Shown piece after piece: positions 9,386-16,420 of a stretch of 39,228 nucleotides of DNA. Numbering within the stretch: position 1 is the stretch's first letter; every line of letters begins with the position of its first letter. Both the position numbers and the translations under genes were made by a program. The notes under the pieces are model-generated. The model made no database searches and was not told the DNA's origin. It saw only the letters and a list, made by a program, of their open reading frames with translations. The stretch covers positions 1 through 39,228 of the forward strand of contig NZ_CALAHQ010000007.1 in NCBI RefSeq assembly GCF_937892565.1, given 5' to 3'. The DNA is from an uncultured Roseicyclus sp. (GTDB taxonomy: Bacteria; Pseudomonadota; Alphaproteobacteria; Rhodobacterales; Rhodobacteraceae).

Positions 9386-10194
9386 CCGCCATGCGCCTCA
9401 GGATCTTGCACACCACCACCTATCACTTCGACCAACCCATGGCCTATGGGCTGCAACAGCTGCGCGTCGTGCCCAAAAGCCGGACGGGTCAGACGGTGCT
9501 GTCGTGGCAGATGGATATCGATGGCGGGCAGGTCGAGACGGAATTCACCGATCATCATCAAAACCGCGTCTCGCTGATTTCCTTTGATCCCGGTGCAAGC
9601 TCGATCATCATCCATTGCGCGGGCGAGGTCGAAACCACCGACACCTCGGGCGTGACCGGACGACATGGCGGCTTTGCGCCGCTGTGGTTTTTCCGGGGGG
9701 CGACCGAGCTGACGCGGGCGGGGCCAAAGCTGCGCGCCCTGATCCGGGGGCTGAAGGAAGAAGACGCCGACGATCTGCGGCGTTTGCACGCCTTGTCGGC
9801 ACGCATCCGTTCGGCCCTGCCCTATGAGATCGGCCTGACGCAATCGACCACCACAGCCGAAGAGGCGCTGGAACAGGGCGGTGGCGTGTGTCAGGACCAC
9901 GCCCATATCTTTGTGGCGGCCGCCCGTCAGCTTGGTGTGCCTGCGCGCTATGTCTCGGGTTATCTGATGATGAATGACCGGGTGCACCAGGACGCCAGCC
10001 ACGCCTGGGCCGAGGCCTATGTGGAACCGCTGGGTTGGGTGGGCTTTGATGTGTCCAACGGCATCTCGCCCGATCAACGCTATGTGCGCGTGGCCACGGG
10101 TCTCGATTACCGCGATGCCGCACCGGTCAGCGGGTTGCGCTTCGGGTCCGGGGGCGAGGCGATGTCCATCGACATCCAGGTTCAGCAACAGTAA
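9382..10194 (+). CDS. Transglutaminase-like cysteine peptidase
   Basis: A 270-residue bacterial transglutaminase-fold protein. A beta-rich N-terminal domain (RILHTTTYHFDQPM...) precedes the catalytic core. The core has the Cys of GGGVCQDHAHIF, the His of DASHAWAEAYV and the Asp of GWVGFDVSNG, i.e. a full Cys-His-Asp triad. Such proteins often cleave amide or isopeptide bonds, and so could reverse or trim a product made by the neighbouring ATP-grasp enzyme. No signal peptide is visible, so a cytoplasmic location is likely. The ATG at 9382 overlaps the alpha-E stop (ATGA); a second ATG at 9391 (MRLRIL) is also plausible. Confidence 0.9.
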   Translation: MTAMRLRILHTTTYHFDQPMAYGLQQLRVVPKSRTGQTVLSWQMDIDGGQVETEFTDHHQNRVSLISFDPGASSIIIHCAGEVETTDTSGVTGRHGGFAPLWFFRGATELTRAGPKLRALIRGLKEEDADDLRRLHALSARIRSALPYEIGLTQSTTTAEEALEQGGGVCQDHAHIFVAAARQLGVPARYVSGYLMMNDRVHQDASHAWAEAYVEPLGWVGFDVSNGISPDQRYVRVATGLDYRDAAPVSGLRFGSGGEAMSIDIQVQQQ

Positions 10195-10234
10195 GCCCCG
10201 GCACAGGGGCGGCAAGGCAGGGGGGAACAGGCGC

Positions 10235-10975
10235 ATGACCTATTGCGTGGGGCTCAAGCTTAATCGCGGCTTGGTGTTCATGTCGGACACCCGCACCAAT
10301 GCGGGCGTCGACAATATCAGCGTTTTCAGGAAGATGTTTCTTTGGGACCGCCCCGGCGAACGGTCCATCACCTTGATGACGGCGGGCAATCTTGCAACCA
10401 CGCAGGCGGTGGTGTCGCTGCTCAGCGAGCGCGCGAAACCCGCCGATGAACGCGGCTCGCCCTCCATCCTCGAGGCACCGTCGATGTTTCAGGTGGCCAA
10501 GCTGGTGGGCGAGACGCTGCGTGAAGTGATCGCCGAGCAAACCCGTCGCGAGGGGTTGCAGGCCGACAGCGCCTTTTCCGCCACCTTGATCCTTGGCGGA
10601 CAGATCAAGGGCGCCGAGCCGCGGCTGTTCATGGTCTATCCCGAGGGGAATTTTGTCGAAGCCTCGGCCGATACGCCGTTTTTCCAGATCGGCGAGACAA
10701 AATACGGCAAGCCCATCCTTGTGCGCGCCCTGGATCCGAAGATGAGTTTCGAGGAGGCGGTCAAGCTGTTGATGCTGAGCTTCGACAGCACGATCAAGGC
10801 CAACCTTTCGGTGGGCCTGCCACTGGACATGCATCTTTATCAGGCCGACAGCTACGCCAATGGCCGCGTGCGCCGGATCGAGCGCGACGATGCCTTCTAC
10901 GAGATGATTTCATCTGGCTGGGGCGAGGCGCTGCGCGCCGCCTTTGACCGGTTGCCCGCCTATTCGCTGGATTGA
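10235..10975 (+). CDS. Anbu-type proteasome-like peptidase
   Basis: A 246-residue Ntn-hydrolase of the Anbu/bacterial proteasome-related family (COG3484 type). The ATG at 10235 gives MTYCVGLKLNRG. After Met removal the N-terminus is Thr1, with Asp17 (in FMSDTRTN) and Lys32 (in FRKMF) at the positions expected for a proteasome-type active site. The longer in-frame version starting at 9974 would bury Thr1 and is rejected. Anbu is thought to assemble from identical subunits and has no dedicated ATPase encoded here. It closes the ATP-grasp / alpha-E / transglutaminase operon, an association known from comparative genomics. It is followed by two palindromes between convergent genes. Confidence 0.93.
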   Translation: MTYCVGLKLNRGLVFMSDTRTNAGVDNISVFRKMFLWDRPGERSITLMTAGNLATTQAVVSLLSERAKPADERGSPSILEAPSMFQVAKLVGETLREVIAEQTRREGLQADSAFSATLILGGQIKGAEPRLFMVYPEGNFVEASADTPFFQIGETKYGKPILVRALDPKMSFEEAVKLLMLSFDSTIKANLSVGLPLDMHLYQADSYANGRVRRIERDDAFYEMISSGWGEALRAAFDRLPAYSLD

Positions 10976-10993
10976 ACGCGGCGCGCGGGTTCC

Positions 10994-11013
10994 GAATTTT
11001 CGTACGAAAATTC
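10994..11013. repeat. 20-base perfect palindrome, first of a pair
   Basis: GAATTTTCGTACGAAAATTC is a perfect palindrome just past the Anbu-type gene. The identical core recurs 33 bases further on. It lies between convergent genes, so it may act as a bidirectional transcription terminator or belong to a dispersed palindromic repeat family. Confidence 0.8.
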
Positions 11014-11024
11014 AAAAGGGGTGC

Positions 11025-11048
11025 GCGAATTTTCGTACGAAAATTCGC
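11025..11048. repeat. 24-base perfect palindrome, second of a pair
   Basis: The core GAATTTTCGTACGAAAATTC (11027-11046) is identical to the first copy and is extended here by matching GC on the left and GC on the right. The T and A runs flanking the central CGTACG give it hairpin potential on both strands, between the Anbu-type gene (+) and the FAD monooxygenase gene (-). Confidence 0.8.
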
Positions 11049-11082
11049 ACGCGCGCGCTACTCCCGCCCGTTGCGCGCTCTC

Positions 11083-11106
11083 CCGGAGGATCTGGAAAGC
11101 AAAGAT
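11083..11106. repeat. CCGGAG...GCAAAGAT dispersed element, copy 1
   Basis: A 24-base string beginning CCGGAGGATCTGG and ending AAAGCAAAGAT lies 7 bases from the stop of the FAD monooxygenase gene. It matches 22 of 24 bases with 32345-32368, which lies 8 bases from the stop of the MATE gene. Both copies have the same orientation relative to the adjacent minus-strand gene end. Confidence 0.65.
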
Positions 11107-11113
11107 CAGCGGG

Positions 11114-12277
11114 TCAGGCGGTCACGTCGTGGCGGTAGACCCAGTCGAATTTGGCGCGCACCAGATGTGGGGCATATCGATTGGCAAGCCTGAGCGCGCC
11201 ATGGGCGGCAAAGCGCATCGGGCCGGGGCGAAGGTGGTAATGCGTGGCATTGTCGGTCGCGGCTTGCACGATGCGCGCCGTGCGCGGGCGGCGCAAGCCG
11301 GCGTAGCGCGCAAACGCGGCTTGTGGATCAGGGTCTTCGGCCAGACAGCGCGCCAGAACATAGGCATCTTCGAGCGCCATATTCGCCCCTTGCGCCAGAA
11401 AAGGCAGCGTGGGATGGGCCGCATCGCCCAGAAGCGCCAGATGGTGTTCGTGCCAGACGGGCGCCACCGGATGGCGGAACAGGCCCCACAGATGCACCTC
11501 TTCGGCGCGCTCCAGCAGGGCGCGCACCTCGGGGCAGAAATCGGTGAAAGCGCGGGCCAGATGGGCGGGGTCGTCGCGGTGATGCCAGCCCTCGGCCGCC
11601 CAGGCGTCGCGTTCTTCGACCGCCACGATGTTGACCAGCCGACCGTCGCGCAGCGGATAGCGCACCAGATGGCGCCCCGGACCCATGAACACATGTGCAT
11701 CTGGCGGCAGCGCGCTCGGAACCCGAACCGTGCAGCGCCATGCCACCTGACCGGTGAAAAAAGGGCGTGATTTCGGATTGAGCACGGCGCGGGCGGGCGA
11801 ATGCAGCCCGTCGGCGGCAATCGTCAGACCGTGGGTTTCCACCTGCCCATCGGCCAGCCGCAACAGCGTTTCCATCGGGCCGGGTTCCACGGCCGCCACC
11901 CGCACGCCCAGCCGGAGGGTGACGCCCGCCGCCACCGCCCCTTGGGCAAGGGCGGCCACCAGATCGGCACGATGGACCAGATACCATGGCTCATCGGGGC
12001 GCGTGAGGGGCAGGGAAAACACCCCCGCCCCGCGCCGGAAATCGCGCAGATGCACGGCTTGTGACCGGGGGCTGGTCGCGGCCAAGGTATCGGACAGGCC
12101 CAGCGCCTCCAGCACGCGCCAGCCATTGGGGCTGATCTGAAGGCCCGCGCCGACCTCGGAAATGGCAGGGGCCTGTTCAAGCAGGCTGACCGACGCGCCG
12201 CGCTGCGCCAGCGCCAGCGCCGTGGCCAGCCCGCCGATCCCGCCACCCACGACTGTCATCGGTTGTCCGATCAGCAT
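11114..12277 (-). CDS. FAD-dependent monooxygenase (salicylate hydroxylase-like)
   Basis: A 387-residue class A flavoprotein monooxygenase. The N-terminal dinucleotide-binding motif is TVVGGGIGGLATALAL with a following acidic residue region (LLEQAP). The late FAD motif GDAAHPTLPFLAQGANMALEDA is intact. Such enzymes hydroxylate aromatic or other ring substrates using NAD(P)H and O2; the substrate cannot be deduced. I chose the ATG at 12277 (MLIGQPMTVVGGG) because a longer start at 12304 would run into the dksA terminator hairpin; an ATG at 12259 is also possible. The gene lies downstream of dksA on the same strand, and no degradation-pathway partner is nearby. Confidence 0.86.
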   Translation of the reverse strand: MLIGQPMTVVGGGIGGLATALALAQRGASVSLLEQAPAISEVGAGLQISPNGWRVLEALGLSDTLAATSPRSQAVHLRDFRRGAGVFSLPLTRPDEPWYLVHRADLVAALAQGAVAAGVTLRLGVRVAAVEPGPMETLLRLADGQVETHGLTIAADGLHSPARAVLNPKSRPFFTGQVAWRCTVRVPSALPPDAHVFMGPGRHLVRYPLRDGRLVNIVAVEERDAWAAEGWHHRDDPAHLARAFTDFCPEVRALLERAEEVHLWGLFRHPVAPVWHEHHLALLGDAAHPTLPFLAQGANMALEDAYVLARCLAEDPDPQAAFARYAGLRRPRTARIVQAATDNATHYHLRPGPMRFAAHGALRLANRYAPHLVRAKFDWVYRHDVTA

Positions 12278-12298
12278 GCCATCCCCGCAAAGCACAAA

Positions 12299-12321
12299 GG
12301 GCATCTCGCCGCGAGATGCCC
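12299..12321 (-). terminator. Hairpin between dksA and the FAD monooxygenase gene
   Basis: A perfect 10-bp stem (GGGCATCTCG / CGAGATGCCC) with a 3-base loop. On the minus strand it is followed by TTTGTGCTTT, a weak U-tract. It sits 39 bases past the dksA stop, so it probably terminates dksA and makes the FAD gene separately expressed or read through only partly. Confidence 0.65.
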
Positions 12322-12359
12322 CAAGCTTTTGTCATCGCGTGTCCAAACCTGCAGCGCGG

Positions 12360-12782
12360 TCAGTCGTCGCGATGCACCTTTTCGCGCCGCTCATGGCGCT
12401 CTTGCGCCTCAAGGCTCATGGTTGCAATGGGGCGGGCATCAAGGCGTTTGAGCGAAATGGGTTCGCCCGTCACCTCGCAATAACCATACTCGCCCTCATC
12501 GATGCGGCGAAGCGCGCTGTCGATCTTGGCGATCAGCTTGCGCTGGCGGTCACGCGTGCGCAGTTCGAGCGCGCGATCGGTTTCCTCGCTTGCCCGGTCG
12601 GCAATATCGGGAATGTTGCGCGTGCCGTCCTGAAGCGCCTCGACCGTGGTGCGGCTTTCGTCGAGCAGCTCGTTTTTCCAGCCGATCAGCTTGCGCCGGA
12701 AATACTCGAGCTGGCGGTCGTTCATGAATGGTTCGTCCTCGGCCGGACGATAGTCTTCGGGCAGAAAGATCTCGGCCTTCAT
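12360..12782 (-). CDS. dksA: DksA-family RNA polymerase-binding regulator
   Basis: A 140-residue DksA homologue that binds the RNA polymerase secondary channel and, with ppGpp, adjusts transcription during starvation. The coiled-coil tip motif is present as DIADRA (Asp59, Asp62, Ala64). In the zinc-finger region only Cys101 remains. The other three usual cysteine positions are Thr104, Ser122 and Ala125 (YGYCEVTGE ... ATMSLEAQ), so classical zinc binding is lost, as in some alphaproteobacterial DksA proteins. The ATG at 12782 is supported by GAGGGGA just upstream; the longer frame to 12872 lacks family similarity. It is divergent from the MoxR-type operon across 297 bases. Confidence 0.93.
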   Translation of the reverse strand: MKAEIFLPEDYRPAEDEPFMNDRQLEYFRRKLIGWKNELLDESRTTVEALQDGTRNIPDIADRASEETDRALELRTRDRQRKLIAKIDSALRRIDEGEYGYCEVTGEPISLKRLDARPIATMSLEAQERHERREKVHRDD

Positions 12783-13079
12783 ATCGCTCCCCTCAGCGAA
12801 GCCGGCGTCGTATTGTCGGTCTGGCATCACGCGCCCCCGGCCCCGTCGCGGTTCGCTTACAAGACAGCGCAAGGCTTGTCACCTGTCTTATCACCAAAGC
12901 GCGGCCTCGACCGGGAACGGGACGGCGCGCGCCGGCAAAGAACGATCTTTTGCCTCAAAATCCCAATGGCTTGCCTGATTTTCGCGCTATGGTTGAAAAT
13001 GCAACTATCTTGCCGCGCAGCGCTCTTTCAACCCCGCGCACAAGCGGCTAAAGCTGTCGCACACCACAGGAGACCCTCG
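12783..13079. other. Divergent intergenic promoter region (dksA / moxR-like)
   Basis: About 300 noncoding bases separate two divergently transcribed genes and should hold promoters for both. Long reading frames cross it but have no family similarity or ribosome-binding site. The only specific element I see is the string at 12973-12991 shared with the ATP-grasp promoter region. Confidence 0.6.
12973..12991 (+). promoter_or_regulatory. Candidate promoter element, second copy
   Basis: GCCTGATTTTCGCGCTATG matches 16 of 19 bases with 6902-6920 and occupies a similar position, about 88 bases before the downstream start codon. A shared promoter or regulator site is possible, but no standard -35/-10 spacing is apparent. 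Confidence 0.35.
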
Positions 13080-13925
13080 ATGCGCGCAGATTTCAAAGGC
13101 AGTGACAGCTATGTGGCGACCGAGGATCTGACGATCGCCGTGAATGCAGCGGTGCGGCTGGAACGCCCGCTGCTGGTCAAGGGCGAACCGGGCACCGGCA
13201 AGACGGAACTGGCCCGTCAGGTGGCGGGTGCGCTGGGGGTGCCGATCATCGAATGGCATGTCAAATCGACCACCCGCGCGCAGCAGGGGCTTTACGAATA
13301 CGATGCGGTCAGCCGTCTGCGCGACAGCCAGCTGGGTGATGCGCGCGTGCATGATGTGGGCAACTACATCCGCAAGGGCAAGCTGTGGCAGGCCTTTGAG
13401 CATGTCGGGAAATGCGTGCTTCTGATCGACGAGATCGACAAGGCCGATATCGAGTTTCCCAACGATCTGTTGCAAGAACTCGACCGGATGGAGTTCTTCG
13501 TCTACGAGACGGGCGAGACCATCCGCGCGGCCACCCGGCCCATCGTGATCATCACCTCCAACAACGAAAAGGAACTGCCCGACGCATTCTTGCGGCGCTG
13601 CTTCTTTCACTACATCCGTTTTCCCGACATGGAGACGATGAAGGCCATTGTGGGTGTGCATTTTCCCGACATGAAGCCGCAGCTGCTGACCACGGCCTTG
13701 ACGCAATTCTATGCGATCCGCGACCAGCAAGGGCTCAAGAAAAAGCCCTCGACCTCCGAGGTGTTGGATTGGCTGAAGCTGCTTCTGGCCGAGGATCTGG
13801 CGCCCGAGGATCTGCGCGGCCCAAGCGCCAGCGCGCTGCCCAGGCTGCATGGGGCCCTGTTGAAGAACGAACAGGATGTGGCACTGTTCGAACGGCTGGC
13901 GTTTCTGGCGCGGCGTCCGGGGTAG
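13080..13925 (+). CDS. MoxR-type AAA+ ATPase
   Basis: A 281-residue MoxR-family AAA+ ATPase. Walker A is GEPGTGKTEL near residue 38, Walker B is CVLLIDEIDKAD, and TSNNEKELPDAFLRRCFF contains the sensor 1 Asn and the arginine-finger region. MoxR ATPases act as chaperones that activate or insert cofactors into partner proteins together with VWA proteins. The VWA partner is encoded at 14244. The ATG at 13080 has AGGAGA six bases upstream; the longer open frame from 12162 is antisense to dksA and is not real. The local order AAA, small membrane protein, VWA suggests one transcription unit. Confidence 0.92.
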   Translation: MRADFKGSDSYVATEDLTIAVNAAVRLERPLLVKGEPGTGKTELARQVAGALGVPIIEWHVKSTTRAQQGLYEYDAVSRLRDSQLGDARVHDVGNYIRKGKLWQAFEHVGKCVLLIDEIDKADIEFPNDLLQELDRMEFFVYETGETIRAATRPIVIITSNNEKELPDAFLRRCFFHYIRFPDMETMKAIVGVHFPDMKPQLLTTALTQFYAIRDQQGLKKKPSTSEVLDWLKLLLAEDLAPEDLRGPSASALPRLHGALLKNEQDVALFERLAFLARRPG

Positions 13926-14063
13926 GATGGCGCGGCGGCGTCTCGACAGGATTGCGTGGCGCGGCTAAGGCTGGGGCTTGAACGCGCACGCGGTGCGCGC
14001 GTGACCGGGAACGCGGTAGCGATATCCCGGGCGGTCTGAACCAGTGATTGGGTGGGCAAGAGA

Positions 14064-14228
14064 ATGCTGAATTTCATCGGGGCGGCCGTGGGCATCGCGC
14101 TGGGGCTCTGGGTGGCCCGCAAACGCGGGGGCAACCGGCTGGATCTGGCGCATTACGCCACCATCTTTGGCATTGTGGGCTTTATTCTTGGGGCCTTTGC
14201 GATGCTTGTGATACCGGCGCCCGGCTGA
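14064..14228 (+). CDS. Small two-helix membrane protein (54 aa)
   Basis: A 54-residue open frame from an ATG preceded by an AAGAGA-type ribosome-binding site. It begins MLNFIGAAVGIALGLWVARK and has a second hydrophobic stretch, YATIFGIVGFILGAFAMLVI, joined by a short basic loop (RKRGGNRLD). This is a plausible helical hairpin with the loop in the cytoplasm. It is located between the MoxR-type ATPase and VWA genes, with only 15 bases to the latter, which supports it being real. I do not recognise a family with certainty. Possible role: membrane tether or small subunit for the AAA/VWA pair, by inference only. Confidence 0.7.
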   Translation: MLNFIGAAVGIALGLWVARKRGGNRLDLAHYATIFGIVGFILGAFAMLVIPAPG

Positions 14229-14243
14229 CAGGGTCGGGGCATC

Positions 14244-15428
14244 ATGTTTCTGCCCTTTTTCCAGACCCTGCGCGCGGCCCGCATTCCGGTATCCTTGCGC
14301 GAATACCTCGCCTTTCTGGAAGGGGTGGCGGCGGGGCTTGTGACCTATGACGTAACAGGGTTCTACTATCTGGCGCGCGCGGCGATGGTCAAGGACGAAC
14401 GCCATCTGGACAGGTTCGACCAGTGTTTCGCCCATGCCTTTGGCGGGTTGGAAGCCATCACACCCGACCAGGTGCTGGCCGCCGCCGACATCCCGCCCGA
14501 ATGGTTGGAAAAGCTGGCCGAAAAGCACCTGACGCCCGAAGAACGCGCCGAGATCAAGGCCTTGGGCGGGTTCGAGCAGCTGATGGAAACGCTGCGCGCG
14601 CGGCTGGCCGAGCAGAAGGGGCGCCACCAGGGGGGCTCGAAATGGATCGGCACGGCCGGAACATCGCCCTTTGGGGCCTATGGCTACAACCCCGAAGGCG
14701 TGCGCATCGGGCAAGACGAAAGCCGACACCGCCGCGCGGTCAAGGTCTGGGACAAGCGCGAATTCAGGGACTTCGCCGATGATGTTGACCTGGGCACGCG
14801 CAACATCAAGCTGGCGCTCAAGCGTCTGCGCCAATGGGCGCGCGATGGCGCGGCCGAAGAACTGGACCTTGAGGGCACGATCCGCGCGACGGCAGAACAG
14901 GGCTGGCTTGATGTCAAGACGCGGCCCGAGCGGCGCAATGCGGTCAAGGTGATCTTGTTTCTCGATGTGGGCGGGTCGATGGATGACCACATCCGCGTCG
15001 TCGAAGAGCTGTTTTCCGCCGCAAGGGCCGAATTCAGGCATCTGGAACATTTCTACTTCCACAATTGCCTGTATGACAGCGTGTGGCGCGACAACCGGCG
15101 GCGCTGGACCGAAAAGATCCCAACCCATGAGGTGATGAACACCTATGGATCGGATTACAAATGCATCTTCGTGGGTGATGCATCCATGTCACCCTATGAG
15201 ATCGGCATTGCGGGCGGCGCGTCCGAGCATTGGAACGAAGAGCCGGGACAGGTCTGGCTGGAGCGCGCCCGCACCCAATGGCCAGATCATCTGTGGATCA
15301 ATCCCACCCCTGAACGGCTGTGGGGCTATACCCAGTCGATCGGGATGATCGGTCAGATCTTCGAAGGCCGCATGGTGCCGATGACGCTGGCGGGACTTGA
15401 CCGCGGCATGCGGGCGCTGAGGCGATGA
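14244..15428 (+). CDS. VWA-domain protein (CoxE-like)
   Basis: A 394-residue VWA protein of the CoxE-like type. The N-terminal half is helical (FQTLRAARIPVSLREYLAFLEGV). The VWA domain begins around ILFLDVGGSMDDHIRVVEEL. Its metal-site motif reads DVGGS, where the usual form is DxSxS; the first serine is therefore Gly. Such proteins partner with MoxR ATPases in maturation of metalloenzymes or other complexes. No target enzyme is encoded nearby. The ATG at 14244 is 15 bases past the small membrane protein, and its stop overlaps the next gene by 4 bases. Confidence 0.9.
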   Translation: MFLPFFQTLRAARIPVSLREYLAFLEGVAAGLVTYDVTGFYYLARAAMVKDERHLDRFDQCFAHAFGGLEAITPDQVLAAADIPPEWLEKLAEKHLTPEERAEIKALGGFEQLMETLRARLAEQKGRHQGGSKWIGTAGTSPFGAYGYNPEGVRIGQDESRHRRAVKVWDKREFRDFADDVDLGTRNIKLALKRLRQWARDGAAEELDLEGTIRATAEQGWLDVKTRPERRNAVKVILFLDVGGSMDDHIRVVEELFSAARAEFRHLEHFYFHNCLYDSVWRDNRRRWTEKIPTHEVMNTYGSDYKCIFVGDASMSPYEIGIAGGASEHWNEEPGQVWLERARTQWPDHLWINPTPERLWGYTQSIGMIGQIFEGRMVPMTLAGLDRGMRALRR

Positions 15429-15784
15429 GAGGGTGGAGCACGACGGGGCGCTACCTTTGGCGCCATCACCGGCCCGCGGTGATCGCCCTGGGGCTGGCCC
15501 TAGGTGTTGCGGGATTTTTTGCGGTGCGTTTGACGGTGTTCACGCTCTATTGGGCCGATCCCGCGCATCGTGAGCAGGCCATCGAGGGGTGGATGACACC
15601 CGGCTATGTTGCGCGGTCTTGGGGCCTTGAGCGCGACGTGGTGCTTGCCGCCCTGCCGCTGCCGTCCGACACCCGCCCCAGCGCACGCCCGACACTGACC
15701 GACATCGCCAGAACCACAGGCATCCCCCTGACCCACTTGATCGCGGGGCTCGAGGCGGCCATCACCAAGGCGCAGGGCGAATGA
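15425..15784 (+). CDS. Single-pass membrane protein of unknown function
   Basis: A 119-residue protein with an ATGA overlap to the VWA gene. A basic N-terminus (MRGWSTTGRYLWRHHR) is followed by one membrane helix (AVIALGLALGVAGFFAVRL). A soluble C-terminal part then contains a conserved-looking segment, YVARSWGLERDVVLAALPL, and ends with a short helical LTDIARTTGIPLTHLIAGLEAAI. I do not recognise its function. Its tail reads like a small helix-turn-helix or peptide-binding fold, but no catalytic signature is seen. The overlaps on both sides (4 bases each) suggest translational coupling with the VWA and DedA genes. Confidence 0.8.
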   Translation: MRGWSTTGRYLWRHHRPAVIALGLALGVAGFFAVRLTVFTLYWADPAHREQAIEGWMTPGYVARSWGLERDVVLAALPLPSDTRPSARPTLTDIARTTGIPLTHLIAGLEAAITKAQGE

Positions 15785-16377
15785 CCGAAGCGGTGCTGGC
15801 GCTTGTGCCGCTGTATGGGCTGGGCCTGATCGCAGGTGCGACCTTTCTGTCCTGTCTTGCCCTGCCGATGCCTGCCTCGCTGGTGATGCTGTCGGCGGGC
15901 GGCTTTGCGGCGGCGGGGGATCTGGTGTTGTGGCAGACCGTGCTTGCGGCATGGCTGGGGGCCATCATGGGCGATCAGCTGGGCTATGTCCTGGGCCGGA
16001 TCGGCGGACGCCTGATGGTGGGGCGGGCAATGCCCCCAAGACAGGCGGCCTTGATGGGCAAGGCGATGCAAGCCCTGCAAGACAAGGGCGATTGGGCTGT
16101 GTTCTTCAGCCGCTGGCTGGTCTCGCCACTGGGGCCCTATGTGAATTTCGCGGGCGGGGCGGGGCGGCTGAACTGGGGGCGCTTTACCAGGGCGGGGATA
16201 GCCGGCGAAGCGATCTGGGTGGCGCTGTATGTGGGTCTTGGCGCGGCCTTTGCCGACGACATCGTGGCGCTGGCCGGTGTTTTGGGCAGCGCGTCGGGGC
16301 TTGTGGCGGCGCTGGCCGTGGCCGCGGCGCTTGGGATTTGGCTGCGGATGGCCCTGCGACATCGGGCCCAGCCGTGA
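15781..16377 (+). CDS. DedA-family (VTT domain) membrane protein
   Basis: A 198-residue integral membrane protein of the DedA/SNARE-associated (VTT) family. The N-terminal hydrophobic region is LIAGATFLSCLALPMPASLVML. The family core follows: GAIMGDQLGYVLGR, then FFSRWLVSPLGPYVNFAGGAGRL, where the Arg and the Pro-rich segment match the DedA motif. Several further helices run to the C-terminus. DedA proteins are linked to lipid-carrier (undecaprenyl phosphate) or phospholipid flipping and membrane homeostasis; the substrate here is not known. Translationally coupled to the upstream gene by a 4-base overlap. Confidence 0.88.
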   Translation: MTEAVLALVPLYGLGLIAGATFLSCLALPMPASLVMLSAGGFAAAGDLVLWQTVLAAWLGAIMGDQLGYVLGRIGGRLMVGRAMPPRQAALMGKAMQALQDKGDWAVFFSRWLVSPLGPYVNFAGGAGRLNWGRFTRAGIAGEAIWVALYVGLGAAFADDIVALAGVLGSASGLVAALAVAAALGIWLRMALRHRAQP

Positions 16378-16420
16378 GCGGGGCGTTGCCATGGCGGCGC
16401 GCCCGGCCCATATCTGACCC

